From Legionella donaldsonii (lineage in GTDB: Bacteria; Pseudomonadota; Gammaproteobacteria; Legionellales; Legionellaceae), in NCBI RefSeq assembly GCF_900452385.1, contig NZ_UGOA01000003.1:1-64000 (forward strand): a DNA stretch of 64,000 nt, written 5' to 3'. Shown in pieces: positions 7,121 through 16,840 of the stretch. Each line of letters opens with the position of its first letter. Positions within the stretch are counted from its first letter, which is position 1. The position numbers and the translations under genes were made by a program. The notes below the pieces were generated by a model, which had not been told where the DNA came from, searched no databases, and saw only the letters and a program-made list of their open reading frames with translations.

Positions 7121-9809
7121 CATATTCCTTATTCGAAACTGCTTGGGTATTGGCATTATTTTCTACCTTTATTTTAACTGATTCCGCCTCGTTTGTAATG
7201 TCTTTTTTGCGATTATTTTCAAGCGATTGTGCCGCATGATTCAACTGTTCATCACTCATTAAAACAAAGCCTTCTCTGTCTGCTTTTTTATCGACTTTAT
7301 TCGCGTAATCATGAAATACTGTTTGAAGTGATTTATCGTGTAAAGCTTGCGCTTCACGTTCATGGTTTTCACGAAAATCCTCTTTTGTTGTTGCAAGGGC
7401 TGAATGAACCTGCGCACTGACGGCCGCTTGACCCTCGCGGGATTCAAGAAAATCCTCCGCCCAGCGCTGCTGGGTTTGAATGCTGGCCATGTCCGTTTGA
7501 AGCATCACCTGCTCACCACGAGCCCCGTGATGGGCAACCACCCAGTCGTGATAGGGCTGGTTTAAATTCATATCAATGCTTTGAGCGTGATCGCTTGCAT
7601 GGCTCGCCGCCTTTTGCAGTTGTTGCCCATGGCTATACTCACTACTTGCCTGTTCACTTAGGGACAAGCCTTTGGCAAAATTGGCAGCAATCTGCTCAGA
7701 CTTGCTCAAGTGCAAGGAATCAGCTGCATCCAGATGGTTGTTTCTGGCCGTACTGACCAGATGATTAAAGGTTTCATTAAAAGCTTTGCCTTCACTGGAA
7801 TTATTAAATTCCTGCGTACTCGCATGCCGGCCGGCACCAAAGCGTCCTGTTGCAGAACCTTCAATCGACCCGCCCCAGACCAGTTTCATGAATTTACCGA
7901 GCAGAGCCTGCTCGCTGTTTATCTTCCCGGCGATTGCAAGTTCCGCACTGACATGGCTTGAGCTGTCATGATGTTCATTGTAATGGCTTACCAAATCCTT
8001 CATGCGACGCAAATCAGCGCCATAGCTGTCGTTAACTGAATCACTAAGCCCTTCCCCGCTGCGATATTCATTGGCATCGTTACTGGCAAACTGCTTCAGT
8101 TCACTTAGACCTGCCTGCAGGTGCCTATCAGCCGCTGTGCGATGCTGGGAGGCATGGGCAAACGAGTCATTGGCCGACTGGTGCAGGGAGTCCACCACAC
8201 GGTCGGACAGATTCACTCCGACTGCAGCATGGGAGATGGCAGGCAGGGCATTGCCAATACGAGAGCCTGAGGCCGTTTCAGTTAAGAGAGCCCCATTAGC
8301 AGTCTGTACGGTGGCCTGGCCTTCGGAATGATAATAATTGCTGTCGAATTTATTCGCACTGGTGTTGCTATAATTCATATTCCAGCCGCTGTAAGAAGCC
8401 ATGGAGACATTCCCCTGGGCAATCGCCTGCGCTTCACCGACCGATAAAGACTGCGCCATGCCGCCTAAATGCTGGGAGGCTGTACTTAAGACCGACGGCA
8501 GCCCCTTGGTAATGTAATAGGCGATGACAGGCACACTCGCCGCCAAAGCACCTGCCGTGTAGGCAAAGCCGCTGGATAAGGTGGCTAAGGTATCAATGTT
8601 GGAAAAGCTGACCCCGCCAGTCTTTCCACCAAAGACTGACATGGTTTTAGAAGCGCCTAAGGAGACAAAAAAATGAATGATGATAAACATGGGCGGCCAA
8701 GACCATAAAAACACCTGCGATTGCAGGTAGACGGTAAAGACATTCTGCAGCGTTGGTAACAGCGCTACTAAAAATACCAGGGGGAAGATACAGATGGTCA
8801 GCATCCACATCACCGTCATGTAATAAGGCAGGCGATAGCTTGCCAGCCAGAAACTGTTGGTTTCAGCCAGATGCATCTTATGCAGGCTTGCCGTATTGGT
8901 GTAGTTCATCAACTGCGCATCCGCCCCATTGAAGGCAAAGGCATCCGAGGCCGCGTCACGGGTCGCGTTAATCAGAATGTTCTGGGTCAGCAGTGAGGCG
9001 CTATCCTTGGAAATAGTCATGTAATAGTTGTGCGCTGCAGCAAGGCTGTTACCAAATCTGCCTTCATTGCCGTGAACCATGAGTTTGCTTAGACGGTTAA
9101 TCTCCTCATTTGCAGCAGGGGTTAAGCGTTTTTGTAAAATCGAAGCCGCCTCCTGACAGCTTAAGTTGTCACCGTTTTGCAGGATAACGCGGTAAAGGGG
9201 CGATGGGTCTTTAAAATAAAGGCTGATTAAATCGGTGGAGCCTTTTAACGCTTGCGGTGAAATCTGCTGGCTGCCTAAGAGTTTGGCGGCAAAAATACAC
9301 TGGCGGATATAAGTTGACATATCAAGGGCTAAGTCAGGCGACATGGATAAGCCCGCTGCAGTGGCCGTGCGCCAGGTTCTTGCCCCAAAAATGAGCCCGG
9401 TTTTGTTGTAGTCCAAATCATTAGGCATGTGAAAAACAAAAGCAAAGGCTTGAGCAAGTCCATACCCTAGTCCACTGATAAGGGCTCCCGGAAGTGCCAC
9501 GCCTAAGGGGACATTATCCACCGTTAAGGCCTTACCTGCCGAATCATTGTCCTGCATGTCAATGATAGCCACATTCACTTTCACGCCAATTAAACAGACC
9601 AAGGCAAAAAAAGAGGTTAAGACATAACGCACCAGCGCCTGTAGTTTTTTACCCTGAATGTATTGATAGGAGGTCATGCAAACGGCCAGAATCAGCACAA
9701 TGTCGATAGCTGACTGAAAGGTTGCTGTACCAAGAAGGGTGACCATGGCATCGAGTGCTTCCTTAAAGAAGTCCCCGTTTTGCGGGGTGTAGAGGGTCAA
9801 TAGGGTCAT
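7080..9809 (-). CDS. traG: TraG mating-pair stabilisation protein
   Basis: A large inner-membrane protein needed for pilus assembly (N-terminal part) and mating-pair stabilisation (C-terminal part). At 909 residues it matches F TraG (938). Membrane spans lie in the first 130 residues and again around 325-450. A long polar, helical periplasmic tail follows, rich in Ala, Ser, His and Gln. The gene overlaps the end of traH by 4 bp and the start of the traS-position gene, typical of a translationally coupled operon. The tail in F TraG also meets TraS in the recipient for entry exclusion, which makes the next gene a candidate partner. Confidence 0.93.
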   Translation of the reverse strand: MTLLTLYTPQNGDFFKEALDAMVTLLGTATFQSAIDIVLILAVCMTSYQYIQGKKLQALVRYVLTSFFALVCLIGVKVNVAIIDMQDNDSAGKALTVDNVPLGVALPGALISGLGYGLAQAFAFVFHMPNDLDYNKTGLIFGARTWRTATAAGLSMSPDLALDMSTYIRQCIFAAKLLGSQQISPQALKGSTDLISLYFKDPSPLYRVILQNGDNLSCQEAASILQKRLTPAANEEINRLSKLMVHGNEGRFGNSLAAAHNYYMTISKDSASLLTQNILINATRDAASDAFAFNGADAQLMNYTNTASLHKMHLAETNSFWLASYRLPYYMTVMWMLTICIFPLVFLVALLPTLQNVFTVYLQSQVFLWSWPPMFIIIHFFVSLGASKTMSVFGGKTGGVSFSNIDTLATLSSGFAYTAGALAASVPVIAYYITKGLPSVLSTASQHLGGMAQSLSVGEAQAIAQGNVSMASYSGWNMNYSNTSANKFDSNYYHSEGQATVQTANGALLTETASGSRIGNALPAISHAAVGVNLSDRVVDSLHQSANDSFAHASQHRTAADRHLQAGLSELKQFASNDANEYRSGEGLSDSVNDSYGADLRRMKDLVSHYNEHHDSSSHVSAELAIAGKINSEQALLGKFMKLVWGGSIEGSATGRFGAGRHASTQEFNNSSEGKAFNETFNHLVSTARNNHLDAADSLHLSKSEQIAANFAKGLSLSEQASSEYSHGQQLQKAASHASDHAQSIDMNLNQPYHDWVVAHHGARGEQVMLQTDMASIQTQQRWAEDFLESREGQAAVSAQVHSALATTKEDFRENHEREAQALHDKSLQTVFHDYANKVDKKADREGFVLMSDEQLNHAAQSLENNRKKDITNEAESVKIKVENNANTQAVSNKEYDDGLSKTKGRLKE

Positions 9810-11167
9810 GGCTGCTCTCCAATATAAGCCTGTTTAAGCATCGGCGTTAAAGCGGATAAGGCCTGTTTCACATTGGTCTGTACCAGCTGGTTGGTTTTAA
9901 GCGCCTGATTAAACCGTGCACGGGTTTCGGCATTGAAGTGGTCGACAAAGTGCTGGGCGGTCTGAATGCTTTTAAACAGTTTTTCCTCATTGGCTTCCCC
10001 TAAATCGCGGGTCATCAGTGAGGCGCGGATAATCTCTAAGGAACTGGCCAGGTATTGAGCCAGTAAATCCGTGGCAATGCTTTGTGCCATTTCATAGCTG
10101 CCCTGAATGCCAAGGTTTTGCTGAGCATGGGCAGAGATAAGCTGAAAAACAGGGGGCTGGGTCATTTCAATGAGACCGCTTTGCTCTGGTGTGAGGGAAG
10201 TTCCTGCCTTAATGCTCGTATAAATTCCTTGAAGAATTTTTTGTGCCTGATTGACGAGTGCATCGCCTGCTTTAATCGTATAGTCACCGCCTAAGGTTAT
10301 CTCAGTACAGTTTTTTACCTCCCCGCAGCGATAACTCGGCAGTTTGCCGCCATAAAGCAGTGCCTTGACAAAATCAGCATGGGTCGCAAGTGAGGGATAG
10401 CTTTTCATAGCGCCCTTGTCATTAAAGACGAGCGTGCCTGAAATGGACATGTAGACTTCGGCAAGCTCGCTGTCGTTCGCTAAAAACCCATTGGTTTTAA
10501 GGGCCTCCCAGACCACGTTGGTGCTGACCAGAACCCGATCTTTATAGGCAGGGTTTGCTTTGGCCTGCAAAAGCTCTTCATCCATTTTTCCACCGGTTGA
10601 GCATTCCTGACGGGCTTTTGCCCAATCGGCAAACACCCCGGTATGGCTGCCGATGTCCTGACAAAGCTGTTGTTGTGAGGCACGGTTTTTAGGCCAGGCA
10701 AGTCCTGAAAGGTTTTCCCCCATTTCACAGGAATTAAAATTAGTATTGTTGATGTCATTGGCAAGCTTTTGCATAAACTGCATGGCATGCCCCATTTCAG
10801 GCAACTCTGTTTCTAAAGCGAGATTTAACGCATAGCCTCCGCCATTGGAAAGAATGGATTGCATAAACTGCACAATCTGGTCGGATTTGATGAAGGAAAA
10901 ACCGCCAGCGAATAAGTCAATCCCGCCACAACCGGCTCTAAACCCCGGTGAATCCACATGAGCAAGCTGAAGAGTTCTAACCTGATTTCTCGCATACAAC
11001 GAGCCCATTGAGGCAAAGCCTGCGGCCTGTGTCTGATAGGAATGGCTGCCTGTCACATTCGCTGCAAAGCCTAGGTGATTAAAAAAATGATTAAGCTCGG
11101 TACTTGCTGTAGCAAAGCTTAAATTGGTTGCAAGAAAAAGACTGGCCATTGAGGCAACTCTAATCAT
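9806..11167 (-). CDS. traH: TraH conjugative pilus assembly protein
   Basis: Periplasmic pilus-assembly factor of the F-type system. An in-frame ATG as far out as 11314 exists, but the signal peptide begins at the ATG at 11165-11167 (MIRVASMASLFLATNLSFA). From there the product is 453 residues, close to F TraH (458), and overlaps the end of trbB by 8 bp. Family features include RAGCGGIDLFAGGFSF and paired cysteines in the middle (SCEM, RCGEVKNC). TraH works with TraF, TraW, TraU and TrbI in pilus extension and retraction. Confidence 0.94.
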   Translation of the reverse strand: MIRVASMASLFLATNLSFATASTELNHFFNHLGFAANVTGSHSYQTQAAGFASMGSLYARNQVRTLQLAHVDSPGFRAGCGGIDLFAGGFSFIKSDQIVQFMQSILSNGGGYALNLALETELPEMGHAMQFMQKLANDINNTNFNSCEMGENLSGLAWPKNRASQQQLCQDIGSHTGVFADWAKARQECSTGGKMDEELLQAKANPAYKDRVLVSTNVVWEALKTNGFLANDSELAEVYMSISGTLVFNDKGAMKSYPSLATHADFVKALLYGGKLPSYRCGEVKNCTEITLGGDYTIKAGDALVNQAQKILQGIYTSIKAGTSLTPEQSGLIEMTQPPVFQLISAHAQQNLGIQGSYEMAQSIATDLLAQYLASSLEIIRASLMTRDLGEANEEKLFKSIQTAQHFVDHFNAETRARFNQALKTNQLVQTNVKQALSALTPMLKQAYIGEQP

Positions 11168-11645
11168 TAAACTGCTCCTTAATATGCTGCATGAGCTCAT
11201 GAAATCGTGCCGCCAACTCATAAGGCGAGGCTTCCCCAAATAAGACAGCGTAGGTCTGCAGGGTATGGCGATTGACCAGAAAAAGGGCAGGAACCGCCGT
11301 TTTAAAGCCACCATTTAAGTAAAGGGTATGAAAGAGTTCAGGACTTAACCGGTTGGCTTCAAAACCTGCCAGTGGTTTGCCATCGACACTGTAGGCTTCT
11401 ACATTCACCTTAAAGGTTTTGGCAAAGTCAGCGAGTACTGGGGCAAACTGATGGCAGTGCGGGCAATCTGAGCGATAAATAAAGAGCAGATAATAGTTGT
11501 CCGATAAATCGCGAAGCTCAGGTGATGGTTTTTCTCCATGGATTCCAGTTTGATGGGCAAGCAGCGTATTGAGCTCATCCACAGCAACATTAGCGTTCGC
11601 CAGGGTAGTAAAAAGGCAAAGCAACAGCAATAGTAAGTGCATCAT
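11160..11645 (-). CDS. trbB: TrbB-like periplasmic thioredoxin-fold oxidoreductase
   Basis: A 161-residue secreted protein with a hydrophobic signal peptide (MMHLLLLLLCLFTTLANA) and a thioredoxin fold carrying the active-site motif CPHC in RSDCPHCHQFAPVL. F TrbB (179 residues) is the DsbC-like disulfide isomerase of the F transfer region. Here it would act on the cysteine-rich TraN, TraU and TraH. It overlaps traF by 4 bp upstream and traH by 8 bp downstream. In F, trbB also lies between traF and traH, so the order is conserved. Confidence 0.88.
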   Translation of the reverse strand: MMHLLLLLLCLFTTLANANVAVDELNTLLAHQTGIHGEKPSPELRDLSDNYYLLFIYRSDCPHCHQFAPVLADFAKTFKVNVEAYSVDGKPLAGFEANRLSPELFHTLYLNGGFKTAVPALFLVNRHTLQTYAVLFGEASPYELAARFHELMQHIKEQFND

Positions 11646-12421
11646 GAGTCTCCTAATCCTTCGTAGCTGAATCGTTTAAACTGGGTGGCTACATCCAAAA
11701 AACGTTCCTTCAGTTCGGTGACCGACACAAAGCCGTAAGAAAGAGGCGACATTGACTTTGTTTTTAAATGAACTAAAAAAAGAGCCGGGAGATAGCGCGC
11801 CTGAAGCGGCAGGGTTTTTTGTACCGTTTCCAGAGGGATGACTTTTGGTTCTGGAAGGCCTGCAATCGGCTGGCCATCCGTTGCCACTGAAATCATCGCA
11901 AACTGATGCTCTCGTACAAAAGGCAGTAAAATGTTTACAAATTTCTGCGAAATCGACTGGTTACCACGATAAAAAAGGATAAGCCCATACTCTTTTGCGC
12001 CCTGCGCCAATAGCTTATTGAGGAGGCGCCCTGTTTCATCATTGCGAATAGCAATCGCTGAGTTGTCCGTGGGAAAAAGTAGGCTGTGGTCAAGTTCGGG
12101 ATGCGCGAGAAGCACCTGCTGCCAGTAGCGAACAAACTGCTGGTTGTTTCGGGCATATTGCTGCTGGGCTTTCATGTAGTCATGGGTGGCCTCAAACGAG
12201 GGGTTTAGGAGGGCTTTAGCAAGCCTGTTTTGCGTGTCGCGCCTTCTTGCCATCAAAACCTCATAGGGGGACAGGCCTGCTGGCTTTGGCTTCATGGTCA
12301 GCGGCTCTTGTACTGGTTTTTCTACCGAGTACCAGTGAAAGCCCCGTGGGTTATCCTGGGTGATGGCGTTTGCAGGCTGCATAGGCAGCAACAGAAGAAG
12401 AAAAAGGATAAGCGGCATCAC
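11642..12421 (-). CDS. traF: TraF pilus assembly protein
   Basis: A 259-residue periplasmic protein (F TraF is 247) with a signal peptide at residues 1-19 and a C-terminal thioredoxin-like domain. Where a redox protein would have CxxC, this one has YRGNQSISQ after LILFF-type beta strand residues, so the catalytic cysteines are missing, as is known for TraF. The N-terminal PRGFHWY block is also typical of the family. It overlaps traN and trbB by 4 bp on each side. It probably has a structural role in pilus assembly, while TrbB supplies the redox activity. Confidence 0.92.
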   Translation of the reverse strand: MMPLILFLLLLLPMQPANAITQDNPRGFHWYSVEKPVQEPLTMKPKPAGLSPYEVLMARRRDTQNRLAKALLNPSFEATHDYMKAQQQYARNNQQFVRYWQQVLLAHPELDHSLLFPTDNSAIAIRNDETGRLLNKLLAQGAKEYGLILFYRGNQSISQKFVNILLPFVREHQFAMISVATDGQPIAGLPEPKVIPLETVQKTLPLQARYLPALFLVHLKTKSMSPLSYGFVSVTELKERFLDVATQFKRFSYEGLGDS

Positions 12422-14253
12422 TGGCCTCCTGTACGCTGCTCAATCCGTTGGCGAATCACTGATGCCGCTCCTGTCGCCTGCGGTAAGTCAGGTTTTAAAT
12501 CAGAGGCAATGCCTGCCGCCTCATCAGGAACACCACCCTCATAGGGATAGATCGGTTTGACAAAATCAATGCGCGAAAAATCAATCTGCTGAATTTCCTC
12601 AACCGTTAATCCTGTGCAGGTCGGGTTTTTAGGCGTACCTAAGGAGGCGGGATTGAGCTGCTTTAACCGCCCTTCTTCCTGAATAAGCCTCGCAAGCTTG
12701 GAATCAAAAAGACAATAGCTGTTTTTCCAGATCTTGCAGCCCTTTAAGGGTTTGGGCAGTTTTTTAGCACAATATTTGCCAAGATAGTGTGCTGTGTAGT
12801 TGAGCTTGGCTTGTCCGAGCGCCTTATCTTTGTCAGAGCAATGGGCAAGATTTAGCTTCTTCCCCCAGCCTTCATTGGAGCAGCAATCAAGAAAATGAAG
12901 CGTGCTTATTTTACAACGCGCCACGGTTCCACCAAAAAGACGGGCATTCCCTCGCTTAAATTCATCCCCGATACCGCCGGAAGCCGCCAACGTTGAAACC
13001 GCCTGACCAAAGTCAGTATTTTGGGAGGCATTTGCCGCACTGCATGACCCGTCACTGCAAAAGATGTTTTTGGTGCAAACCACGGCTGGCAGGCAGTGCT
13101 GCTCAGGACACTGATAGCGCTGCTCGTAGGCCTCACAATGAGCAACCTCCCCATGCGTGCACTGGGAGGAAAGCTGCAGGCAGCCTCTTGCTTCAAGCGC
13201 CGGACAGGTGGCAGCCTGATTGGTGCGACAGGCGTAAGCGATTTCTTTTTCCCAGCAATCACGGGTGATGGCGGCTCCATTCACAAGACGGGTCGCCGCA
13301 GCACTTAAACAGCGCTCAGCGGTCGCATGGCAGCGTACATCGCTATTGACTGCTTCACAGTTATCCTGCCAGACCTCCTGAATGACTTTAGGCTTTACGG
13401 TGGTAATCGTGAGTCTTAAACTAAGACGCAACGCACGCCCCAAATGCATTTGTTCATTGAGTGTCAGCACCGGATTAGCGCAAGTGGGTAGTGCCGTGAC
13501 GACAACCGGAATAAAGGGAAGGTCAGAATCCAAATCCTTGATAGCACCTACCGTGACGGTCATCTGCTCACAGCCTTTCAGTTCTGCAAGGGTAGGCGTA
13601 ACAGAACCTGCCATGGGTTGGCCGGCTTGATTGCTAATCACCCCAGTTGTGAGGTTAAGATTAAATTGCTGAAAAGCCTGCTGGTAGGTAGAGGAGTTAA
13701 TCTTAAGCGTGAAGGTGGTCTCTTTGCTAATACGCTCATTAAGAGCGGTGACATGAAGTGTTTTCTGGCAGTGCTTTGTTTCAACGACTGGCAGTGCCTC
13801 ACAACGTTCCTGCTTAAAAATAACCTTGCACTCGGCCGGCTTATCCCTGCAGGCGGCCTTTCCATTTTCCGCATGGGTGAGATTATAACTGTCTTCCTCA
13901 ATGGCTTTGCTCTGTTGGATGGCCTCATTATTAAGATTAATGTGCGGTCTTTGATTCTCCCCAAACTGCCTGTAAACCTGCCCACCTGCCTTATCGTCAT
14001 TAAGATGAGCGCGTGCGGATGGGGTTAAGTCCGCTTTTTCAGCCTCAACGCCCTGATACATCGCACCCTCTTTAGGCGCCTCATTGTAGTGCTCAAAAAC
14101 CTGCTGCGGGTTAAAGGCCTTCATTTGATTTAAGGGTTGATTGCCGAGTGCGCGAGTAAAGTCTTTTGCGGCTTTAAAATCAGCCGCCGTATCCTTTGCC
14201 CAAAGGGGAGAGCTTACGATTAAGAGGGTGGCTAACAAGAAGCGCTTACACAT
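12418..14253 (-). CDS. traN: TraN outer-membrane mating-pair adhesin
   Basis: A cysteine-rich outer-membrane protein that stabilises mating pairs by contacting the recipient surface. The frame is open upstream to 14520, but the start at 14251-14253 has the signal peptide (MCKRFLLATLLIVSSPLWA) and overlaps trbC by 8 bp. The resulting 611 residues fit F TraN (602). More than twenty cysteines lie in the middle and C-terminal parts, including HFLDCCSNEGWG and CTKNIFCSDGSC. The recipient-recognition part of TraN is the variable section; which receptor this one uses cannot be read here. Confidence 0.93.
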   Translation of the reverse strand: MCKRFLLATLLIVSSPLWAKDTAADFKAAKDFTRALGNQPLNQMKAFNPQQVFEHYNEAPKEGAMYQGVEAEKADLTPSARAHLNDDKAGGQVYRQFGENQRPHINLNNEAIQQSKAIEEDSYNLTHAENGKAACRDKPAECKVIFKQERCEALPVVETKHCQKTLHVTALNERISKETTFTLKINSSTYQQAFQQFNLNLTTGVISNQAGQPMAGSVTPTLAELKGCEQMTVTVGAIKDLDSDLPFIPVVVTALPTCANPVLTLNEQMHLGRALRLSLRLTITTVKPKVIQEVWQDNCEAVNSDVRCHATAERCLSAAATRLVNGAAITRDCWEKEIAYACRTNQAATCPALEARGCLQLSSQCTHGEVAHCEAYEQRYQCPEQHCLPAVVCTKNIFCSDGSCSAANASQNTDFGQAVSTLAASGGIGDEFKRGNARLFGGTVARCKISTLHFLDCCSNEGWGKKLNLAHCSDKDKALGQAKLNYTAHYLGKYCAKKLPKPLKGCKIWKNSYCLFDSKLARLIQEEGRLKQLNPASLGTPKNPTCTGLTVEEIQQIDFSRIDFVKPIYPYEGGVPDEAAGIASDLKPDLPQATGAASVIRQRIEQRTGGQ

Positions 14254-14893
14254 GACCCTGCTCCCTAATCGTTTTGGCAAGCTGTTTGAGTTCCCCTTTC
14301 TCTGACAGAAGCTCCAGTCCCTTTTCAATGCTGATATTGCCATGGACGACATCAAAGGGCTGATTGGGACAGATGGTCTGTGGCTCACAGGAGGCAAGCC
14401 TTTGGGTGATGACAAGGGCTGGTACCTGAGTAATGTTAAACTGCTCAAACCAGAGGGGATCAAGGGCAAGTCCTGTGAAGCGCTGATGCCTTTGGCGGGC
14501 TTCTCCTTCAAGGGCTGCAAAAGTAGTGATAGTCTGATTAAAATCGCCTTGAACCAGTCCTTTAATCACCACGGGGATGTGATATTGCGCGGCTTCATCA
14601 GCGAGTGCCAAAAGAAGCGGTTTTGGCATGGAAAAGGAGACAAACAAAATGGCACCATCAGCGGCCTGACCGCGCAGGCGGGGTCTATTCGCTTTTATCA
14701 GTGGCAGAAGGCTCGCTTTGCTTTGGACAAGCGCTTCATCAGCATTTGCTCTTAAGGTTTTGAGTGTTTCCGTTGAAACACTTTTTTTCAATAAAGCGCC
14801 CTGTTGCTGCCAGATTTGCAGTTCATCATTCTGGTTGGCATGCGCAAAACTTGCAAGGCACAATAAACTACTTAATAGAATTTTTTTCATCAC
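14246..14893 (-). CDS. trbC: TrbC periplasmic pilus assembly protein
   Basis: A 215-residue secreted protein (F TrbC is 212) with a signal peptide at residues 1-19 (LLSSLLCLASFAHA). The core matches the TrbC/TraW-linked family: LFVSFSMPKPLLLALADEA, then VIKGLVQGDFNQT and FNITQVPALVI. It lies between traU and traN as in F, with a 7-bp gap to traU and an 8-bp overlap with traN. TrbC interacts with TraW during pilus assembly. Confidence 0.92.
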   Translation of the reverse strand: MMKKILLSSLLCLASFAHANQNDELQIWQQQGALLKKSVSTETLKTLRANADEALVQSKASLLPLIKANRPRLRGQAADGAILFVSFSMPKPLLLALADEAAQYHIPVVIKGLVQGDFNQTITTFAALEGEARQRHQRFTGLALDPLWFEQFNITQVPALVITQRLASCEPQTICPNQPFDVVHGNISIEKGLELLSEKGELKQLAKTIREQGHV

Positions 14894-14900
14894 CCACCTT

Positions 14901-15896
14901 TCAAAGGAAACAACAGTTTCTTTTTTTCCAAATTAAAAACCCAAAATTATCCCCATCTCCCGGCAGCGTATGACCTGCCTCCCAATCCGTTACCGTATGA
15001 CCAAAGGGATGACAGCGTTTTGCCTCAGGAATGGTGTTGACCATCTGGTAGCGATAGCGACTTTTAGGCAGGATGGCGGAAAAATAGGTTTTACAAAGCG
15101 CTGGCGCATCCTTGCCCACCGAATCCCGAATTGCCCCTATCCGATGCAGCTTAAAATCAAGCCGTTCAGCCAATAAAATGGCTGCCGAAATAGGGCTTGC
15201 CTGATTGGCTACAAAGCCGGTTAAGGGGTAGGTTGAACCCTGAGCACCCTGGCACCAGAATAAGGAATCGATGCCAGTACCTGCGATAGCTTTCGTCGCA
15301 TCAGCAGCGCAGCTTGCTCGCACAGGCGAACTGGTAAAAAGGGTTGCTTCGGGATTTAAAACAAAGGTCAGTTCCGAGTCATTCCAGGTGGGATCTAATT
15401 CAGCAAGATAGGCCACATCAAAATCTTCGGTCTCCATGCAGCCTAAGGACGTTAAAATCTGTAACCAGTAGATAACCGGGTATTTATACCAGTGGGCATA
15501 GTAAAATGCCCCCCGACCATCGACGCTCGGCATTTGCGAACCACCCAGCCCCTGATTTTTAACGTGAAGCTGCACGCCTAAATTAACCATGCAGTAGGGT
15601 TTGCGGGTCACATCAACGAGGGCAAAGGGTTCCCAAAAGCCTAAACTGATGCCTAAGCGTTCCCCGATAGCAGATGGACAGAGGCATACGGGGTTTGAAG
15701 GATTTTTGGTATCCGGGTAGCCTCCTTTCACCAGATTGGCCTTACCAATCGTCAACGGAAAGAGGCAGTTCCAGCAAATGTCGGTGATGGGGTTGATAAA
15801 ATGACCCTTGCACTGAGAGGCCTCTGCCTTCATCCCAAGGGCTCCTGCAAGCAGTATCGCCAGTAATAGTCTTGTTAAAGCAGCCTTAGACATCAT
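14901..15896 (-). CDS. traU: TraU pilus assembly / DNA transfer protein
   Basis: A 331-residue periplasmic protein, essentially the length of F TraU (330), with a signal peptide and a high number of cysteines. Family signatures include KGHFINPITDICWNCLFP near the mature N-terminus, then CLCPS and LGFWEPFALVDVTR. TraU is needed for efficient DNA transfer and, less strictly, for pilus assembly. It overlaps traW by 11 bp. The conserved order traW-traU-trbC-traN is the core of MPF-F systems. Confidence 0.95.
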   Translation of the reverse strand: MMSKAALTRLLLAILLAGALGMKAEASQCKGHFINPITDICWNCLFPLTIGKANLVKGGYPDTKNPSNPVCLCPSAIGERLGISLGFWEPFALVDVTRKPYCMVNLGVQLHVKNQGLGGSQMPSVDGRGAFYYAHWYKYPVIYWLQILTSLGCMETEDFDVAYLAELDPTWNDSELTFVLNPEATLFTSSPVRASCAADATKAIAGTGIDSLFWCQGAQGSTYPLTGFVANQASPISAAILLAERLDFKLHRIGAIRDSVGKDAPALCKTYFSAILPKSRYRYQMVNTIPEAKRCHPFGHTVTDWEAGHTLPGDGDNFGFLIWKKRNCCFL

Positions 15897-16503
15897 TGAC
15901 TCCTATCTCGGTAATTTTCCAGTCAAGGCCATCCTGCACCACTACCGCCGGCACATGCTGGACTTCAAGCTTACGACTTAATAATCCGCCCTGGTCAAAG
16001 TAAATCCGGCCAAAGCGCTTTGCCGCCTCCTTAATATCCCCGCCGGTGAGAATGAATTTTACAAAGGCGTAATCCTGATAATGGCGCTTCACCCAGCTCA
16101 CCTGAGCGGCATCATCGCCATTAAAAAAAATCAGGGTTTTGCTGTAATGGATTTGCGTAAAGGGATTGATGGTCGTGCCGGCTTTCGCAATCAGCTCGCC
16201 GTTAGGCAGGCGGATATCCTGATTCACCACCATGCTCGGATTCACCCGATAAGTCGTTGGATGATTCGTCACGGTCAAGCCGAGCGGTTTGGGGCGAAGG
16301 GTGTTTTTGGCAATCCGCGCGGTCACTTTGTCCTGGTGGCGTTTAAGCTCGCCTGAGGCCTGCATCTCTGTCAGGCGCTTAAAAACAACCTCACGGATGT
16401 CTTCTTCTGCCACTGGAAAAATCGCACCATAATGCCCCAGGTTTTTAGCCGGGCTACTTTGCGCAAGCAGGATAAGGGGCAGCACAATAAGGCCTTTAAC
16501 CAT
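15886..16503 (-). CDS. traW: TraW periplasmic pilus assembly protein
   Basis: A 205-residue secreted protein (F TraW is 210) with a short signal peptide. Near the mature N-terminus it has LGHYGAIFPVAEEDI, a TraW hallmark, and in the middle RPKPLGLTVT and DIRLPNGELIAKAGTTINP. The C-terminal half (LIFFNGDD, FDQGGLLSRKLEVQHVPAVV) resembles the TrbC-type domain with which it partners. It overlaps traU by 11 bp and trbI by 8 bp. Confidence 0.93.
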   Translation of the reverse strand: MVKGLIVLPLILLAQSSPAKNLGHYGAIFPVAEEDIREVVFKRLTEMQASGELKRHQDKVTARIAKNTLRPKPLGLTVTNHPTTYRVNPSMVVNQDIRLPNGELIAKAGTTINPFTQIHYSKTLIFFNGDDAAQVSWVKRHYQDYAFVKFILTGGDIKEAAKRFGRIYFDQGGLLSRKLEVQHVPAVVVQDGLDWKITEIGVNDV

Positions 16504-16840
16504 GTTGCGACACCTCGTTTAAGGTCTTTTCAATGAAATAATCGGTAAGCTCGTTTTCCCCACTGTTGCCGAGCACCGGTGCTGCAATCAGGGTAACCTT
16601 ATGCGCCTTGCAATAATCCGCTATGACGTCTGGTAACCGTTTGGCAAAGGCCGATAAGAGCGCCTTCTGCTCTGTCTCGCTCAATGGTGAGCGACTTAAA
16701 AGGAGCGCCGGCTGATGTAATGCGCGCTGCATGTCAATCACATAAAGTGTTGGCTTTTTACAGGCCTTAAAAGAACCAATCAGCACTGCAAAAAAAACGA
16801 AGGCAAACAGACCTATTTGACGCATTCGGCTAGCGGCCAT
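16496..16840 (-). CDS. trbI: TrbI-like inner-membrane pilus protein
   Basis: A protein of about 114 residues between traC and traW, the trbI position in F (F TrbI is 128 residues). I use the ATG at 16838-16840, which overlaps the traC stop and has a GGAG ribosome site 6 bases upstream; a longer start at 16867 is possible. One membrane span (IGLFAFVFFAVLIGSF) is followed by a periplasmic domain with VIDMQRALHQPALLL. TrbI affects pilus outgrowth and retraction in F. Assignment rests on position, topology and moderate family resemblance. Confidence 0.82.
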   Translation of the reverse strand: MAASRMRQIGLFAFVFFAVLIGSFKACKKPTLYVIDMQRALHQPALLLSRSPLSETEQKALLSAFAKRLPDVIADYCKAHKVTLIAAPVLGNSGENELTDYFIEKTLNEVSQHG